From contig NZ_AP025343.1 of assembly GCF_021654775.1 (NCBI RefSeq), positions 6,229,501 to 6,293,500 on the forward strand: 64,000 nt of DNA, given 5' to 3'. The DNA is from Paenibacillus azoreducens. GTDB taxonomy: Bacteria > Bacillota > Bacilli > Paenibacillales > Paenibacillaceae. The position numbers and the translations under genes were made by a program. A model generated the notes under the pieces. The model saw nothing but the letters and a program-made list of their open reading frames with translations. It did no database searches and had not been told where the DNA came from. Below are positions 8,067 to 16,901 of the stretch, in pieces; the first letter of the stretch is position 1; each line of letters opens with the position of its first letter.

Positions 8067-9053
8067 TCAGCCCTCGCATAACCAAACATGGCGCACGAAG
8101 TTCCCTTTCCATACACTGCATTCATCCGTGATGCGGTAACCCGCTTCCTCCACCCGAATCCGCACATCCTCTTCCGTCGCCACGATCACCGAACGCGGCG
8201 CCAATCGGCGCAGGCTGGTCAGCATCCGCTTCTGTTCGTCCACGCTAATCACCGAACAAAGATTATACGGCATGTCCAAAATGGCCGCATCGAAGCGCCC
8301 TTCCATTTCATTCATGTCTCCAAGTATCACCAGGTCGGTCGAGTACCCATAATGCTTCAGATTCGTGCGTGCTCCGCGGACGGCCAACGGATTGATATCC
8401 CTGCCACGGATATCGATTCCCATCGACAACGCTTCAATCAACACATTGCCCATGCCGCAGCACGGGTCCACCGCTCTAATGCCTTCCGTATGCGGTGCCA
8501 TGATGTTGACCAGCGACCTGGCCGTCGCCACGCTGAGCCCAGTTGAGTAATTTTGCGGCTTATGGATATGCAGGCGCCAAGCCCGCTCCGGATCATGACA
8601 GATCCCAAGCAGCCAAGTTCCCTGGACGGAAATCAGCCCCAGCGTCACGTCGGGTTTCTTCATGTCGGCTTTGCCCTTTATCCGGCTCCCGATATGCCGT
8701 TCAAGCGCCCTCTGCTCCTCATAAGAAAACGGGTCCCCGGATTTGAGATACGTTACTTTAAACGTGCTTCCTTCCGGAAGCAATCGGGTAGAACGGACAC
8801 GCTCCGCAATATCACCAACTGAATCCCCGATCAGCTGCACATCCATCCGTCCGGATAGGAACGGGCTGCGGTCAGGGCTGATTTGCCGCCGGCTTATTAG
8901 CAGCGAAGGCGTTTGGAGCAGGAGCATCTCTTCACCGCTAAACAAAGCCCTCAGCTCCATCCGGCACAGCTCGGCTTCCGTCTCATGGCTCGAATACGTA
9001 TAAAGGTACATCGGGCTGGGGTCTCCCGCTACTTGCCGCAATCTCTCTTTCAT
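8067..9053 (-). CDS. TRM11-like SAM-dependent RNA methyltransferase
   Basis: 328 residues. The C-terminal half is a Rossmann methyltransferase with VDPCCGMGNVLIEALSMG as the SAM loop (motif I), RGRDINPLAVRGARTNL, and the catalytic motif IV ILDMPYNLCS, the D/N-P-P-Y type of UPF0020/TRM11 enzymes that methylate a guanine N2 in RNA. The N-terminal ~150 residues would be the RNA-binding part, including SGDPFSYEEQRALERHIG. Cytoplasmic. RBS AAAGGA lies about 13 nt before the ATG, somewhat far. Target RNA unknown. A MITE-like repeat begins about 60 bp upstream. Confidence 0.85.
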   Translation of the reverse strand: MKERLRQVAGDPSPMYLYTYSSHETEAELCRMELRALFSGEEMLLLQTPSLLISRRQISPDRSPFLSGRMDVQLIGDSVGDIAERVRSTRLLPEGSTFKVTYLKSGDPFSYEEQRALERHIGSRIKGKADMKKPDVTLGLISVQGTWLLGICHDPERAWRLHIHKPQNYSTGLSVATARSLVNIMAPHTEGIRAVDPCCGMGNVLIEALSMGIDIRGRDINPLAVRGARTNLKHYGYSTDLVILGDMNEMEGRFDAAILDMPYNLCSVISVDEQKRMLTSLRRLAPRSVIVATEEDVRIRVEEAGYRITDECSVWKGNFVRHVWLCEG

Positions 9054-9111
9054 ATCATTATTGCATTCCTTTCTTTGCGAGGCCTTCCCGGGAAATTTAG
9101 CAGCTTTCGAG

Positions 9112-9312
9112 CTATATAAATTGAACCAATGATTTGCACGGATGGAGGCAGCCGGGTGAAATGTTCTTTCGATCGCTGTTGCTCCCAGATTTCTAAGATT
9201 TGAACCTAATCTATGGAAGAAATCCGCTCACAAAGGCGAACGCTCCGCTTCTCTAGAATCATTTCTCCCTCTTGCCCTGTCCTTATCCATTTCTTTAGTT
9301 CAACTTATATAG
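9112..9312. mobile_element. MITE-like element, copy 1
   Basis: 201 bp bounded by inverted ends CTATATAAATTGAAC and GTTCAACTTATATAG. Inner marks are GGATGGAGGCAGCCGG, GAAATGTTCTTTCGATCGCTG and GGCGAACGCT. It has no ORF of its own. It sits between the methyltransferase and oxidoreductase genes. Related copies are at 10738, 18670 and, as a fragment, 48746. Confidence 0.75.
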
Positions 9313-9329
9313 CATCCGGGGCTTTCAGT

Positions 9330-10271
9330 TCAAGCACCAAAACAGCAGGAAGCCAGCAGACGGTAGGAATACAATCTTTTCTGGTAATCCTCGATAGGCG
9401 TAAAGACGAGCAGCTCGCTGCAGCCGCTGGACTCCGCCAACCGGCTGAGCCGTGTCCGTACCTGTTCGGGCGTTCCACAGACCAGGCGATCACGCGGTTC
9501 TGCACCGCCATTCCCGCTGCTCTTTTCCGGTCCGGGGAGCTTCGCGGACAGCAGCAGCCGCCCTGCCTCTTTTTCCGTTTCTGCGCAAATAACGGCGATT
9601 GCGATCATCGTTTGCGGCTTGTCCTGCCGGGAGGAAGGACAGAAGCTCTCACGGTACGACTGCAGTACCTCCGCTCCATCGCGTTCGCTCATAAACTGCC
9701 CAAAAACATATCCGGTGCCGTATTCGGCAGCAAACCCGGCGCTTTTGTTATTAGTCCCCAGCATCCATACATCCGGCTGTGTTTCCGGGACAGGCCTTGC
9801 CTGTACCGGGTGGTCTTCATATACAAAGCGGTCTTCCAACAGCTTCATCAAAGCCCTCATCTTCTTGGGCATATCCGCTACGTTCTGCAGGAAATTGCCG
9901 CTGAGCGCCATGGAAGCATGAGCAGATCCGCCGGGTGCCCTGCCGACGCCCAGATCGATTCTGCCCGGATACAGCGCAGCCAGCATGCGAAAAGTTTCAG
10001 CGATCTTCAGCGGACTGTAATGGGGCATGAGCAAAGCGCCGGTTCCAAGCCGGATTCGGTTCGTTTTGGCCCCGATATGGGCGAGCAAAATCTCCGGCGA
10101 AGCGCAGGACAAATGCTCCAGATCATGATGTTCAGCCGCCCAGTAGCGTTTATAACCCCATTTTTCTGCGAAAACCGCAAGATGCACTGCCTCAGATAGC
10201 GCAGTTTCATAGGAAACCTCGCCTATTTTCGGCACCAAGTCCAACACGCTTAAACTGATCCCTGTCATCAT
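9330..10271 (-). CDS. LLM-class (luciferase-like) flavin-dependent oxidoreductase
   Basis: 313 residues from the ATG at 10271 (or 10268), preceded by GGGAGGGAG; an earlier in-frame start at 10325 lacks an RBS. N-terminal MTGISLSVLDLVP is followed by the family stretch WAAEHHDLEHLSCASPEILL and RIRLGTGALLMPHYSPLKIAETF, then GRIDLGVGRAPGGS. These match the MsnO8/bacterial-luciferase-like flavin monooxygenase fold (TIM barrel). Substrate unknown; such genes are often annotated only to class. Cytoplasmic, monocistronic. Confidence 0.88.
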   Translation of the reverse strand: MMTGISLSVLDLVPKIGEVSYETALSEAVHLAVFAEKWGYKRYWAAEHHDLEHLSCASPEILLAHIGAKTNRIRLGTGALLMPHYSPLKIAETFRMLAALYPGRIDLGVGRAPGGSAHASMALSGNFLQNVADMPKKMRALMKLLEDRFVYEDHPVQARPVPETQPDVWMLGTNNKSAGFAAEYGTGYVFGQFMSERDGAEVLQSYRESFCPSSRQDKPQTMIAIAVICAETEKEAGRLLLSAKLPGPEKSSGNGGAEPRDRLVCGTPEQVRTRLSRLAESSGCSELLVFTPIEDYQKRLYSYRLLASCCFGA

Positions 10272-10335
10272 TTCAGACTCCCTCCCAGGCGGCCGGCAAA
10301 AATTAATTCTTTTGTGGATATTCATTAACCGTACG

Positions 10336-10672
10336 ATCCATATATTGCTTGATTGAATCCATTTCTGTAATGAATAAATACGGTTATTGGAACAATTAAC
10401 TATGATTCTTGGAAGCCGCTTTTGGATTATGGCAAAATCCCTGTGTATTCGGACACCCGAATAAGGGAATGGATCTTTTTCTAACGGACACCATGGACGT
10501 TAATTCGCTTAAAATGGCGGCTTTTAAAATGTAACGGACACCACAGCGCTTAATTGCCCCAAAACAGCGCCGAAAGAGACTTTTTCACAAAATAGGTGCA
10601 TCTGTGTCCGTTAGAAATCAAAATAGTCGAAATTGACCTCAATAGCGGCCGCTGTGTCCCTTAAAGTTTTGC
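10336..10672. repeat. Modular quadruplet-motif intergenic repeat, copy 2
   Basis: Left module about 10336-10480 (ATATATTGCTT, GTAATGAATAAATACGG, AAGCCGCTTTTGGATT). Core from 10482 has TAACGGACACCATGGACG, TAACGGACACCACAGCGC, then inverted GTGTCCGTTAG and GCGGCCGCTGTGTCCCTTA. Same order and spacing as the copy at 1151. Confidence 0.8.
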
Positions 10673-10737
10673 CATGAGTTCACGGTTATGATACGAACTA
10701 TTGAACCCCCATACCCTTGAAAGGGTGGGATTCTTAG

Positions 10738-11061
10738 CTATATAAGTTGAACCAATGATTTGCACGGATGTAGGCAGCCGGGTGAAATGTTCTTTCGTTC
10801 GCTGTTACTCCCAAATTTCTTTGATTTATACTAAATTCATGGTTGAAATCCGATCACAAAGCATATGCTTACGATGCTAGCTTTCCTTCGGAAAGCTTTT
10901 AGGCGAACGAAACATATGCTTACGAAGCAGCTTTTTTTCAAAAAGCTTTTAGCTTCTCCGTAAATCTTTCTCCTAGGTTCAATATTCTAAAATGGTTCTC
11001 CATTAGAATGTTGAACCCTCTTGCCTATTCCTTATGCTTTTCTTTAGTTCAACTTATATAG
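10738..11061. mobile_element. MITE-like element, copy 2, enlarged
   Basis: Same terminal inverted repeats (CTATATAAGTTGAAC / GTTCAACTTATATAG) as copy 1 but 324 bp. The extra ~120 bp in the middle contains two copies of an ATATGCTTACGA motif, each followed by an AGCTTT hairpin (TTCCTTCGGAA and TTTTTCAAAAAGC). The second hairpin recurs next to copy 3 near 18905-18945. Confidence 0.7.
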
Positions 11062-11304
11062 TTAACGAACACATTTTGTTCTAGGGCGCATCTTTAAACC
11101 TAAGTTAGCCATAACAAAATAGAGGGCAACGATAGAAAGGCAGTTAGCTTATCATAGCGACTAGCCAAAGCTTATCATACCGAGTAGTCAATCTGCCGCT
11201 AATTGCTTGAGCATGTTGAATAACCATTCCACCGGATGGCGTTCTTTAGAGCCGCAGTCGCAATTTCGCCGGATTTGGGATGAGATTGCCGTTTGAAGAC
11301 AGCA
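11062..11304. other. Gap between MITE and dgt with possible insertion-sequence debris
   Basis: No intact gene. Reverse-strand frames contain short protein-like stretches (HPKSGEIATAALKNAIRW; ERHPVEWLFNMLKQLAAD) interrupted by stops. This may be transposase debris, but I cannot assign a family. Confidence 0.25.
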
Positions 11305-12714
11305 CTAGTCCAGATCATAAATGGATCCTACTTTCAGTCCGTACAATTCATTGAAGATTTTTTCCGCATAAGCATCCGTCATGCCTGCAATGTAGTCGAT
11401 CACCATATGCTCCCAAGTCCAAATCGGCTCCGGACCGGCCTGGTCCTTTTCAAAGCGCTGCAGCCAATCGGACGGAATGATGGACTTGGACGTCACCGGA
11501 TCCAGAAAAGCGTCCCACAGATGTTTGATCATCCATTCGCTCCGTTTTTGCAGGCGCTGCACGCGGAGGTCGCGGATCATCGTTACCCAGGCAAAGCTCT
11601 TCAGGACGCTGACCGTACGCAGCATATCCAAATCCTCTTCGTTACCCTTGATAAACGTTACCTTTTTCCAATCGCCATCCGGGATAACCCCCAGATTACT
11701 GACGAAAAAGCTGACCCAAAACGCCTTCACCTCACGCCGCGTCCGCGAATAGTCCCGTTCGCAGATGGGCAGCTTTTCATTCCAGACCTGCAGGAACGCG
11801 GTCATGACCTCCTCTACCTTCAGGCGGATGCGCTCCGCATCCCATCCCGTCCAGAAAGAGTCCTCCAGCGTCATGATTTTTTCGATGATCAGGCGGATGA
11901 TATAAGGATCATGGAGAAAATGCTCATGCACTTCGATTTTGCCTGCTTTGATGCCGTCCTCCAGATCATGCGCGGAATACGCGATATCATCGCATAAATC
12001 CATCAACTGCGCTTCCAGCGTTCTTTTGCCTGAAGGAATTCCCCAATCCTGGCGTATCTCCGAAATATAACTCCATTCATGGCGGTATAAGCCTTTTTTA
12101 TTCTGCGTGCCCGGAAACGGGTACTTGTTGATTCCCAGCAAAACCGCATCGGATAAGTTCAGTCCGTCCACGTCTTCACGTTTTTCCAAAAACATGATCA
12201 GCCGGAAATTATGCGAGTTGCCCTCAAAATGCTCGTATTTATGCCGCATGCGCAGGCGAACATCATGTACCTGCTGCGAATTCATATATAAACCTTCAAC
12301 GGCTTCTTTGGTTTTATCTTTGATGAGCTGATCCAAAATACCGTCCAGCACCTCTTCGCCCTTATGCCCAAAAGGCGGATGCCCAAAATCATGGGCGATT
12401 GCCGCGCATTCCACCACTTCAGGATCAATCACAAGCCCCGGATTGTCGGCCGCGTCTTCGGTGACTTCGGGATAAGCGCGCACCAGGCTTTTGGCCGCTT
12501 CGCGCGCGATCTGCGCCACTTCAAGCGAATGCGTAAGGCGCGTCCGGTAATAATCGCCGGTTCCCGCTCCGAAAACCTGTGATTTGCCCTGAAGGCGACG
12601 GAATGTCGGCGAATGGATCAGCCGCGAGTAATCCCGCTCATACGTTGCCCTGGAAGTATCCTGCCTGGTCTGTTCAGGGTACTGCCGGTGTTCTCTTTTT
12701 TCTTTGTTATTCAT
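11305..12714 (-). CDS. dgt: Deoxyguanosinetriphosphate triphosphohydrolase (dGTPase, HD superfamily)
   Basis: 469 residues from ATG 12714 (AGGGGAG 8 nt upstream; the in-frame GTG at 12723 is too close to it). The N-terminal region YSRLIHSPTFRRLQGKSQVFG and TRLTHSLEVAQIAREA provide the first metal histidine. The HD doublet is in AAIAHDFGHPPFGHKGEEVL and a further ligand in DLCDDIAYSAHDLEDG. The enzyme hydrolyses dGTP (and often other dNTPs) to the nucleoside and triphosphate, tuning dNTP pools in the cytoplasm. Length fits the long bacterial dgt group. Monocistronic. Confidence 0.9.
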   Translation of the reverse strand: MNNKEKREHRQYPEQTRQDTSRATYERDYSRLIHSPTFRRLQGKSQVFGAGTGDYYRTRLTHSLEVAQIAREAAKSLVRAYPEVTEDAADNPGLVIDPEVVECAAIAHDFGHPPFGHKGEEVLDGILDQLIKDKTKEAVEGLYMNSQQVHDVRLRMRHKYEHFEGNSHNFRLIMFLEKREDVDGLNLSDAVLLGINKYPFPGTQNKKGLYRHEWSYISEIRQDWGIPSGKRTLEAQLMDLCDDIAYSAHDLEDGIKAGKIEVHEHFLHDPYIIRLIIEKIMTLEDSFWTGWDAERIRLKVEEVMTAFLQVWNEKLPICERDYSRTRREVKAFWVSFFVSNLGVIPDGDWKKVTFIKGNEEDLDMLRTVSVLKSFAWVTMIRDLRVQRLQKRSEWMIKHLWDAFLDPVTSKSIIPSDWLQRFEKDQAGPEPIWTWEHMVIDYIAGMTDAYAEKIFNELYGLKVGSIYDLD

Positions 12715-13032
12715 GTACAGCACTCCCCTGCTCCAGTTTTGCGATTTGGGCTCAAGATCAATACGGTCTTCTTCACTGCTTTACTTTTTATCAAGTCTCG
12801 TGATGTTGTTGAGCCATTATTCATTATAAGGCATTCAGGTCCCGCCTGTCCCGGCTGCAACTTGAAATCCACCAATGCTCCGGAGCGTTTTCTTCATTCA
12901 TTTTTGCCAGTCTATGGATGAAACTTCCCCTAATGGCGGTTTTTGCAAAGAAGGTTTTTTGTGGAACAAAAAAATCCGCTCAATAGGCTGCATGCAGTCT
13001 GCTTGAGCGGCTTTATCTTATCCGGCTAAACT
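12715..13032. other. Intergenic gap before dgt
   Basis: Apart from the RBS of dgt and the terminator of the sigma operon at 12968-13010 I see no gene or repeat here. Confidence 0.6.
12968..13010 (-). terminator. Terminator of the ECF sigma/anti-sigma operon
   Basis: On the reverse strand CCGCTCAA (12976-12983) pairs with TTGAGCGG (13003-13010), and a run of seven T follows. It lies about 22 bp after the anti-sigma stop codon at 13033. Confidence 0.85.
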
Positions 13033-14196
13033 TCACTCTTCTCCCGTCCAATTCCATAAAGCAACTTTTCCAACACGTATGGCGGACACGGCAGGATCTT
13101 CCTTCAGCTTGAGGATTTCCTTGGTTGGACCGGTGACGACGGCACCGTAAATCTTCACGCCGTTTTTCTCCACATATTCCAGCGACTCTTTCATATCGAC
13201 AAATGGAATGAGACGGCTTGCGGCCATTTTATGCTCGGCCAGGATACGAAGGCTTTTGATAAAGTTCTCGTCTCTGATCTTTGCGGAGCCATATTGTTCA
13301 ATGGCAGGATATGAAGTCGTTTTCCTCCTTTCTCCCTTTGTTACCTTACCATCTCCAGGATGCCAATTCGGATAGGCGGGAAAACCAATCGGGCTTGTAA
13401 TTATTGGGTCGAAGCCTTTTTTCCCTTTCGCCATTGCCTCCCCATGATCCACGGCAAACCAAAGCGGCTCAATCTGTTTACCCTCAAACAACTTGAGAAA
13501 GTCTCCTGTCGGGTACAGTTGTTTATAAGATACATAGGCTTCAGCTACCGTCCCTTCAGGCAGTTTATCCAGTCTTTTCCATTCCCTGCTGCTGTCGATG
13601 GATTGGTCCGAGGGAAAATAGAAGAATTTATTGTTGGTTTCTTGATCCGACCAGGCAAAATCATAGGTTCTTAACCAGCTAAACAGAAAATTGCCCGATA
13701 AATCCCCAACCTCCACCCGTTCATCCCCGACGCGTTTGGTCATTTTGCCATTCAATTTCAGATTAAAGTACATGCCGCTATTGCTGCTCATATAAACGCT
13801 GACATTAGGGTAACCGACGGCTATCGCCGATTCGACCACATCCTTGAGGACATCGTTTACATCCGGTTCTCCGGCTGAAAAATAAATCGCGCTGCCGATC
13901 CCCGACAAAAACGTAAACCATATAAACAAACTGAACAACGTCAGCAGCGTGCCGAAACGAAACTTCCACTTTCCCTTGCGCAGCAGCTTCGCTTCCCGCT
14001 TATGGATTTTTTCCTCCCGTGCGGTTAACGCTTCTGGTTTCGTCCCCTTACCTTCTTCGCTGCCCATCATTTCATCCAGATAAGACTGGTAAAGCTCCAT
14101 CTTCTCCAGTTCCCGCTCCAGCTCCGCCCTTTCCTCGTCCGCCAGTTTGCCGTCCTTGTAATCCTGCAGTTTCCGTTTGAAATCATCGGTCATCAT
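13033..14196 (-). CDS. Membrane anti-sigma factor (Sigma_reg_N / Sigma_reg_C type)
   Basis: About 387 residues. An N-terminal cytoplasmic part (DDFKRKLQDYKDGKLADEERAELERELEKM) would hold the sigma factor. One membrane span near residues 85-107 (LLTLFSLFIWFTFLSGIGSAIYF) is followed by a large outer domain ending NWTGEE. This layout matches the YhdL-like Sigma_reg_N/C families that restrain SigM-type ECF sigma factors. Several ATGs lie close together; the one at 14196 has AAAGGA 6 nt upstream. It overlaps the sigma gene stop (14183), so the pair is translationally coupled. Confidence 0.82.
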   Translation of the reverse strand: MMTDDFKRKLQDYKDGKLADEERAELERELEKMELYQSYLDEMMGSEEGKGTKPEALTAREEKIHKREAKLLRKGKWKFRFGTLLTLFSLFIWFTFLSGIGSAIYFSAGEPDVNDVLKDVVESAIAVGYPNVSVYMSSNSGMYFNLKLNGKMTKRVGDERVEVGDLSGNFLFSWLRTYDFAWSDQETNNKFFYFPSDQSIDSSREWKRLDKLPEGTVAEAYVSYKQLYPTGDFLKLFEGKQIEPLWFAVDHGEAMAKGKKGFDPIITSPIGFPAYPNWHPGDGKVTKGERRKTTSYPAIEQYGSAKIRDENFIKSLRILAEHKMAASRLIPFVDMKESLEYVEKNGVKIYGAVVTGPTKEILKLKEDPAVSAIRVGKVALWNWTGEE

Positions 14197-14698
14197 GTTC
14201 ATTCCTTTCCTTGGCCTTTCTCAGCTGCTGCCTCGCCCGAAACAGCAAAATTTTAAAATAGGACAGCGTAATGCCCATAATGTCCGCGCTCTCTTGATAT
14301 GAAAAATGATGCAAATCATATAAAACCAAAGCCTGTTTTTGCAGCTCGGGCAGCTTGGCAATCCACGCCATCAGGAGGTTATGGCTTTCTTTTTGGATCA
14401 GAACCGATTCTGGCCCTTTCCCGGCATCATCAGGCAATCGGTGAAAAAAATCATCCGCTGAGGCAATGCTGCGGCGTTCTTTGCGTTTCATATCGATAAA
14501 AGCATTGTAAGCCACGCGAAACAGCCAAGGCTTAACCTTCTCGTCCCTGTAATTCTCCAGATGCAAATATGCGCGGTAAAAGGTTTCCTGCACCAAATCC
14601 TCCGCGGCAGCATCATCTCCGCAAAGGGTCCGCAAATATCGGTATAGGTCCGGCATATATTTCCGGTACACGCTTTCGAGTGTGCTGCGCTTCATCAT
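14183..14698 (-). CDS. ECF-type RNA polymerase sigma factor
   Basis: 171 residues. Region 2 spans about residues 10-75, with YLRTLCGDDAAAEDLVQETF and NYRDEKVKPWLFRVAYNAF. Region 4 near residues 115-160 has the helix-turn-helix YQESADIMGITLSYFKILLF followed by RARQQL. No regulatory extension is present. It directs RNA polymerase to stress-type promoters and is presumably held inactive by the coupled anti-sigma gene. Start ATG 14698 (or 14695) follows GAGGGG. A matching ECF promoter lies just upstream. Confidence 0.92.
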   Translation of the reverse strand: MMKRSTLESVYRKYMPDLYRYLRTLCGDDAAAEDLVQETFYRAYLHLENYRDEKVKPWLFRVAYNAFIDMKRKERRSIASADDFFHRLPDDAGKGPESVLIQKESHNLLMAWIAKLPELQKQALVLYDLHHFSYQESADIMGITLSYFKILLFRARQQLRKAKERNEHDDR

Positions 14699-14716
14699 TT
14701 GATCCCCTCAACATAA

Positions 14717-14743
14717 CCACGTTTCAATCCGGAAAAAGTTACA
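14717..14743 (-). promoter_or_regulatory. ECF-sigma-type self-promoter of the sigma operon
   Basis: On the reverse strand TGTAAC, a 16-nt spacer and CGTGG stand about 20-45 nt before the sigma start codon. This fits the TGAAAC/TGTAAC-N16-CGT pattern of ECF promoters in Bacillus relatives and suggests positive autoregulation. Confidence 0.6.
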
Positions 14744-14920
14744 GTCTTTCGGGAAAATAATTCATTCCGTCATCGCAAGTTTCTTCTTCCATTCTATCAG
14801 GCTGTTTCATGCATACCGTCAAAAAAGAAGAACCGCCTACGGCGTCCTTTTCAAGGACGGTAAGCGATTCTGCGAGAAATATAAGATGTATATGCGAAGC
14901 TTATTCTTTCATATATTTTG

Positions 14921-14963
14921 AAAAAAGCAGCCTCCCCCTCTTCAATGAGGTAGAAGACCGCTG
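14921..14963 (-). terminator. Terminator of the peptide ABC importer operon
   Basis: Reverse strand AGCGGTCTTCTACCTC pairs, with several G-U pairs, to GAGGGGGAGGCTGCT, followed by a run of T. It lies about 11 bp after the last permease gene. Confidence 0.65.
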
Positions 14964-14973
14964 TTTATCTTGA

Positions 14974-15867
14974 TTAATGTTTCATTCTTGGATCCAGCAC
15001 ATCACGCAAGCCGTCGCCGAGCAGATTGAACCCGAGTACGGTCAGCATAATCGCTCCACCTGGAAATATCACCGTCCACGGCGCCTTCTGGATAAATTGG
15101 CGGGAGTCGGACAGCATTTTTCCCCATTCCGGTTCCGGAGGTTGGGCGCCCAGCCCTAAAAATCCGAGCGCTGCCGCTTCGATGATCGCCGTTGCGATCC
15201 CCAGCGTGCCCTGCACGATAATCGGCGTTAAGCTGTTCGGCAAAATATGGCTGAACAAAATACGCATGTTTTTCATTCCGATGGCTTTGGCTGAGAGGAT
15301 GAACTCTTCATTTTTTAGACTGAGCACTTTCGCTCTGACCAGCCGTCCATAGGTGGGAATGTTGACAATGGCTATCGCGTACAAAGCATTTTGCAGGGAT
15401 GGTCCGAGAATAGCTACGATCGCGATGGTAAGCAGGATGGCCGGAAAGGCGAGTATAATATCAAACAGCCTTGAAATGATCATATCCGCCCATTTTCCGA
15501 AATACCCGGCTATAATGCCGAGCGCCGTTCCCGCCACGATCGAACCGATCACCGAAAACAATCCTACCCATAACGATATTCTTGCCCCATACATTACCCG
15601 GCTGAATATATCGCGTCCCATATCATCTGTCCCAAACCAATGAGTGGAGGATGGCGCCTTCAGGCGATCCATCAGCTGCTGCTCTTTATAATCGAAGGGA
15701 GCGACCAGCGGTGCGATCAAGGCGATGACAATAAATAAAAGAATGATGCAGAGACCCATCACCGCGGTTTTATTTTTGTGGAACGCTCTCCACGCATCGC
15801 GCCAGGGGCCCGGCACCTCTTCCGCAGCTGGAGCGGCGGCATTTGGGTTTACGGTTATTTCTGCCAT
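14974..15867 (-). CDS. Oligopeptide/dipeptide ABC transporter permease (OppC/DppC type)
   Basis: 297 residues with six likely membrane spans, beginning VMGLCIILLFIVIALIAPLV after a cytoplasmic tail. The characteristic APSSTHWFGTDDMGRDIFSR precedes the core. The EAA-type loop that docks the ATPase is LSAKAIGMKNMRILFSHILP, and the end is LLGDGLRDVLDPRMKH, typical of OppC/DppC. It pairs with the upstream permease (12 bp apart). Strong RBS GGGGGAGG. Last gene of the operon. Confidence 0.92.
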   Translation of the reverse strand: MAEITVNPNAAAPAAEEVPGPWRDAWRAFHKNKTAVMGLCIILLFIVIALIAPLVAPFDYKEQQLMDRLKAPSSTHWFGTDDMGRDIFSRVMYGARISLWVGLFSVIGSIVAGTALGIIAGYFGKWADMIISRLFDIILAFPAILLTIAIVAILGPSLQNALYAIAIVNIPTYGRLVRAKVLSLKNEEFILSAKAIGMKNMRILFSHILPNSLTPIIVQGTLGIATAIIEAAALGFLGLGAQPPEPEWGKMLSDSRQFIQKAPWTVIFPGGAIMLTVLGFNLLGDGLRDVLDPRMKH

Positions 15868-15879
15868 TGTTTCCTCCCC

Positions 15880-16884
15880 CTATTTGTATTGGATACGCGG
15901 ATCGATCAAAGTGTACAGCAGATCCACAATCAGATTAATGACAATAAACAGGATAGCGACAATCAGGATGCCGCTCTGAATGACCGGGTAATCCCGGGAA
16001 CTGATCGCTTCGAAAATATACCGTCCTACTCCCGGCCAAGCGAAAATGGTCTCGGTCAATACGGCTCCGCCCAGCAGTGAGCCTGTCTGCAAGCCGATAA
16101 CGGTGAGTACCGGGATCGAGGCGTTTTTCAGCGCATGTTTGTACACCACGAAAAATTGGGACAAACCTTTGGCTTTGGCTGTGCGGACATAATCGGATTT
16201 CATGACCTCCAGCATGCTGGAGCGTGTCATTCGGGCGATCACCGCCATCGGAATCGTTCCGAGCGCAATGCTTGGCAGCACCAGATGTTTCATGACCGTC
16301 CACAGCTGATCCCACCGCCCGGCGATCATGGCATCAATAACATAAAGGTTCGTAACGGCTTCTACCGGATCACGCTGGTCAAATCGACCGATCGACGGCA
16401 GCCAATGCAGTTTGATCGAGAAAATCCACTGCTCCATCAGCCCAAGCCAGAATATCGGCATGGAAACCCCGATCAAGGCGATGATCATCACAATGTAATC
16501 AAACCAGGAATTTTGCTTCCAGGCACTGATAATACCCGCGTTGATGCCAACAAATGTGGCGAACAGCATGCTCGCAATCGTCAATTCAAGTGTGGCAGCG
16601 AGATACGGCAAAATCTCTTTCATAATCGGCTCTTTGGTTTTGATCGATTTTCCGAGGTCTCCTTGCACCAAATCTCCCAAGTACGTAAAATACTGCTGCA
16701 GCCAGGGCTTATTCAGCCCCAGCTGCTCCCGCAGTGCCTCTTTGGATTGTTCGGTGGCTTTTTGGCCGAGAATCGTCTCCGCCGGATCACCCGGAATGGC
16801 ATGAATAATGGAGAACACAATGATGGTCATGCCGATCAGCACCGGAACCAGAATCAACAGGCGTTTCAAAATATATGAATTCAA
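15880..16884 (-). CDS. Oligopeptide/dipeptide ABC transporter permease (OppB/DppB type)
   Basis: 334 residues, TTG start at 16884 with GGGTGA 6 nt upstream. It opens with SYILKRLLILVPVLIGMTII and HAIPGDPAETILG, the OppB/DppB N-terminal signature. The EAA loop is VRTAKAKGLSQFFVVYKHALKN, and ETIFAWPGVGRYIFEAISSRDYPV follows. It has about six spans and forms the channel with the OppC-type partner. It lies 17 bp after the binding protein gene. Confidence 0.92.
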   Translation of the reverse strand: MNSYILKRLLILVPVLIGMTIIVFSIIHAIPGDPAETILGQKATEQSKEALREQLGLNKPWLQQYFTYLGDLVQGDLGKSIKTKEPIMKEILPYLAATLELTIASMLFATFVGINAGIISAWKQNSWFDYIVMIIALIGVSMPIFWLGLMEQWIFSIKLHWLPSIGRFDQRDPVEAVTNLYVIDAMIAGRWDQLWTVMKHLVLPSIALGTIPMAVIARMTRSSMLEVMKSDYVRTAKAKGLSQFFVVYKHALKNASIPVLTVIGLQTGSLLGGAVLTETIFAWPGVGRYIFEAISSRDYPVIQSGILIVAILFIVINLIVDLLYTLIDPRIQYK

Positions 16885-16901
16885 AATAAATCACCCGCCG
16901 G

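Noticed and set aside
7837..8121. 94-codon reverse-strand frame overlapping the methyltransferase 3' end
   Set aside because: No RBS, and its repeated KNVAKVHPF text is just the translation of the inverted repeat motifs; it overlaps a solid gene.
9213..10199. 328-codon plus-strand frame
   Set aside because: Antisense shadow of the LLM oxidoreductase gene starting within a MITE; no family features.
11293..11997. 234-codon plus-strand frame
   Set aside because: Antisense of dgt; no RBS or recognisable domain.
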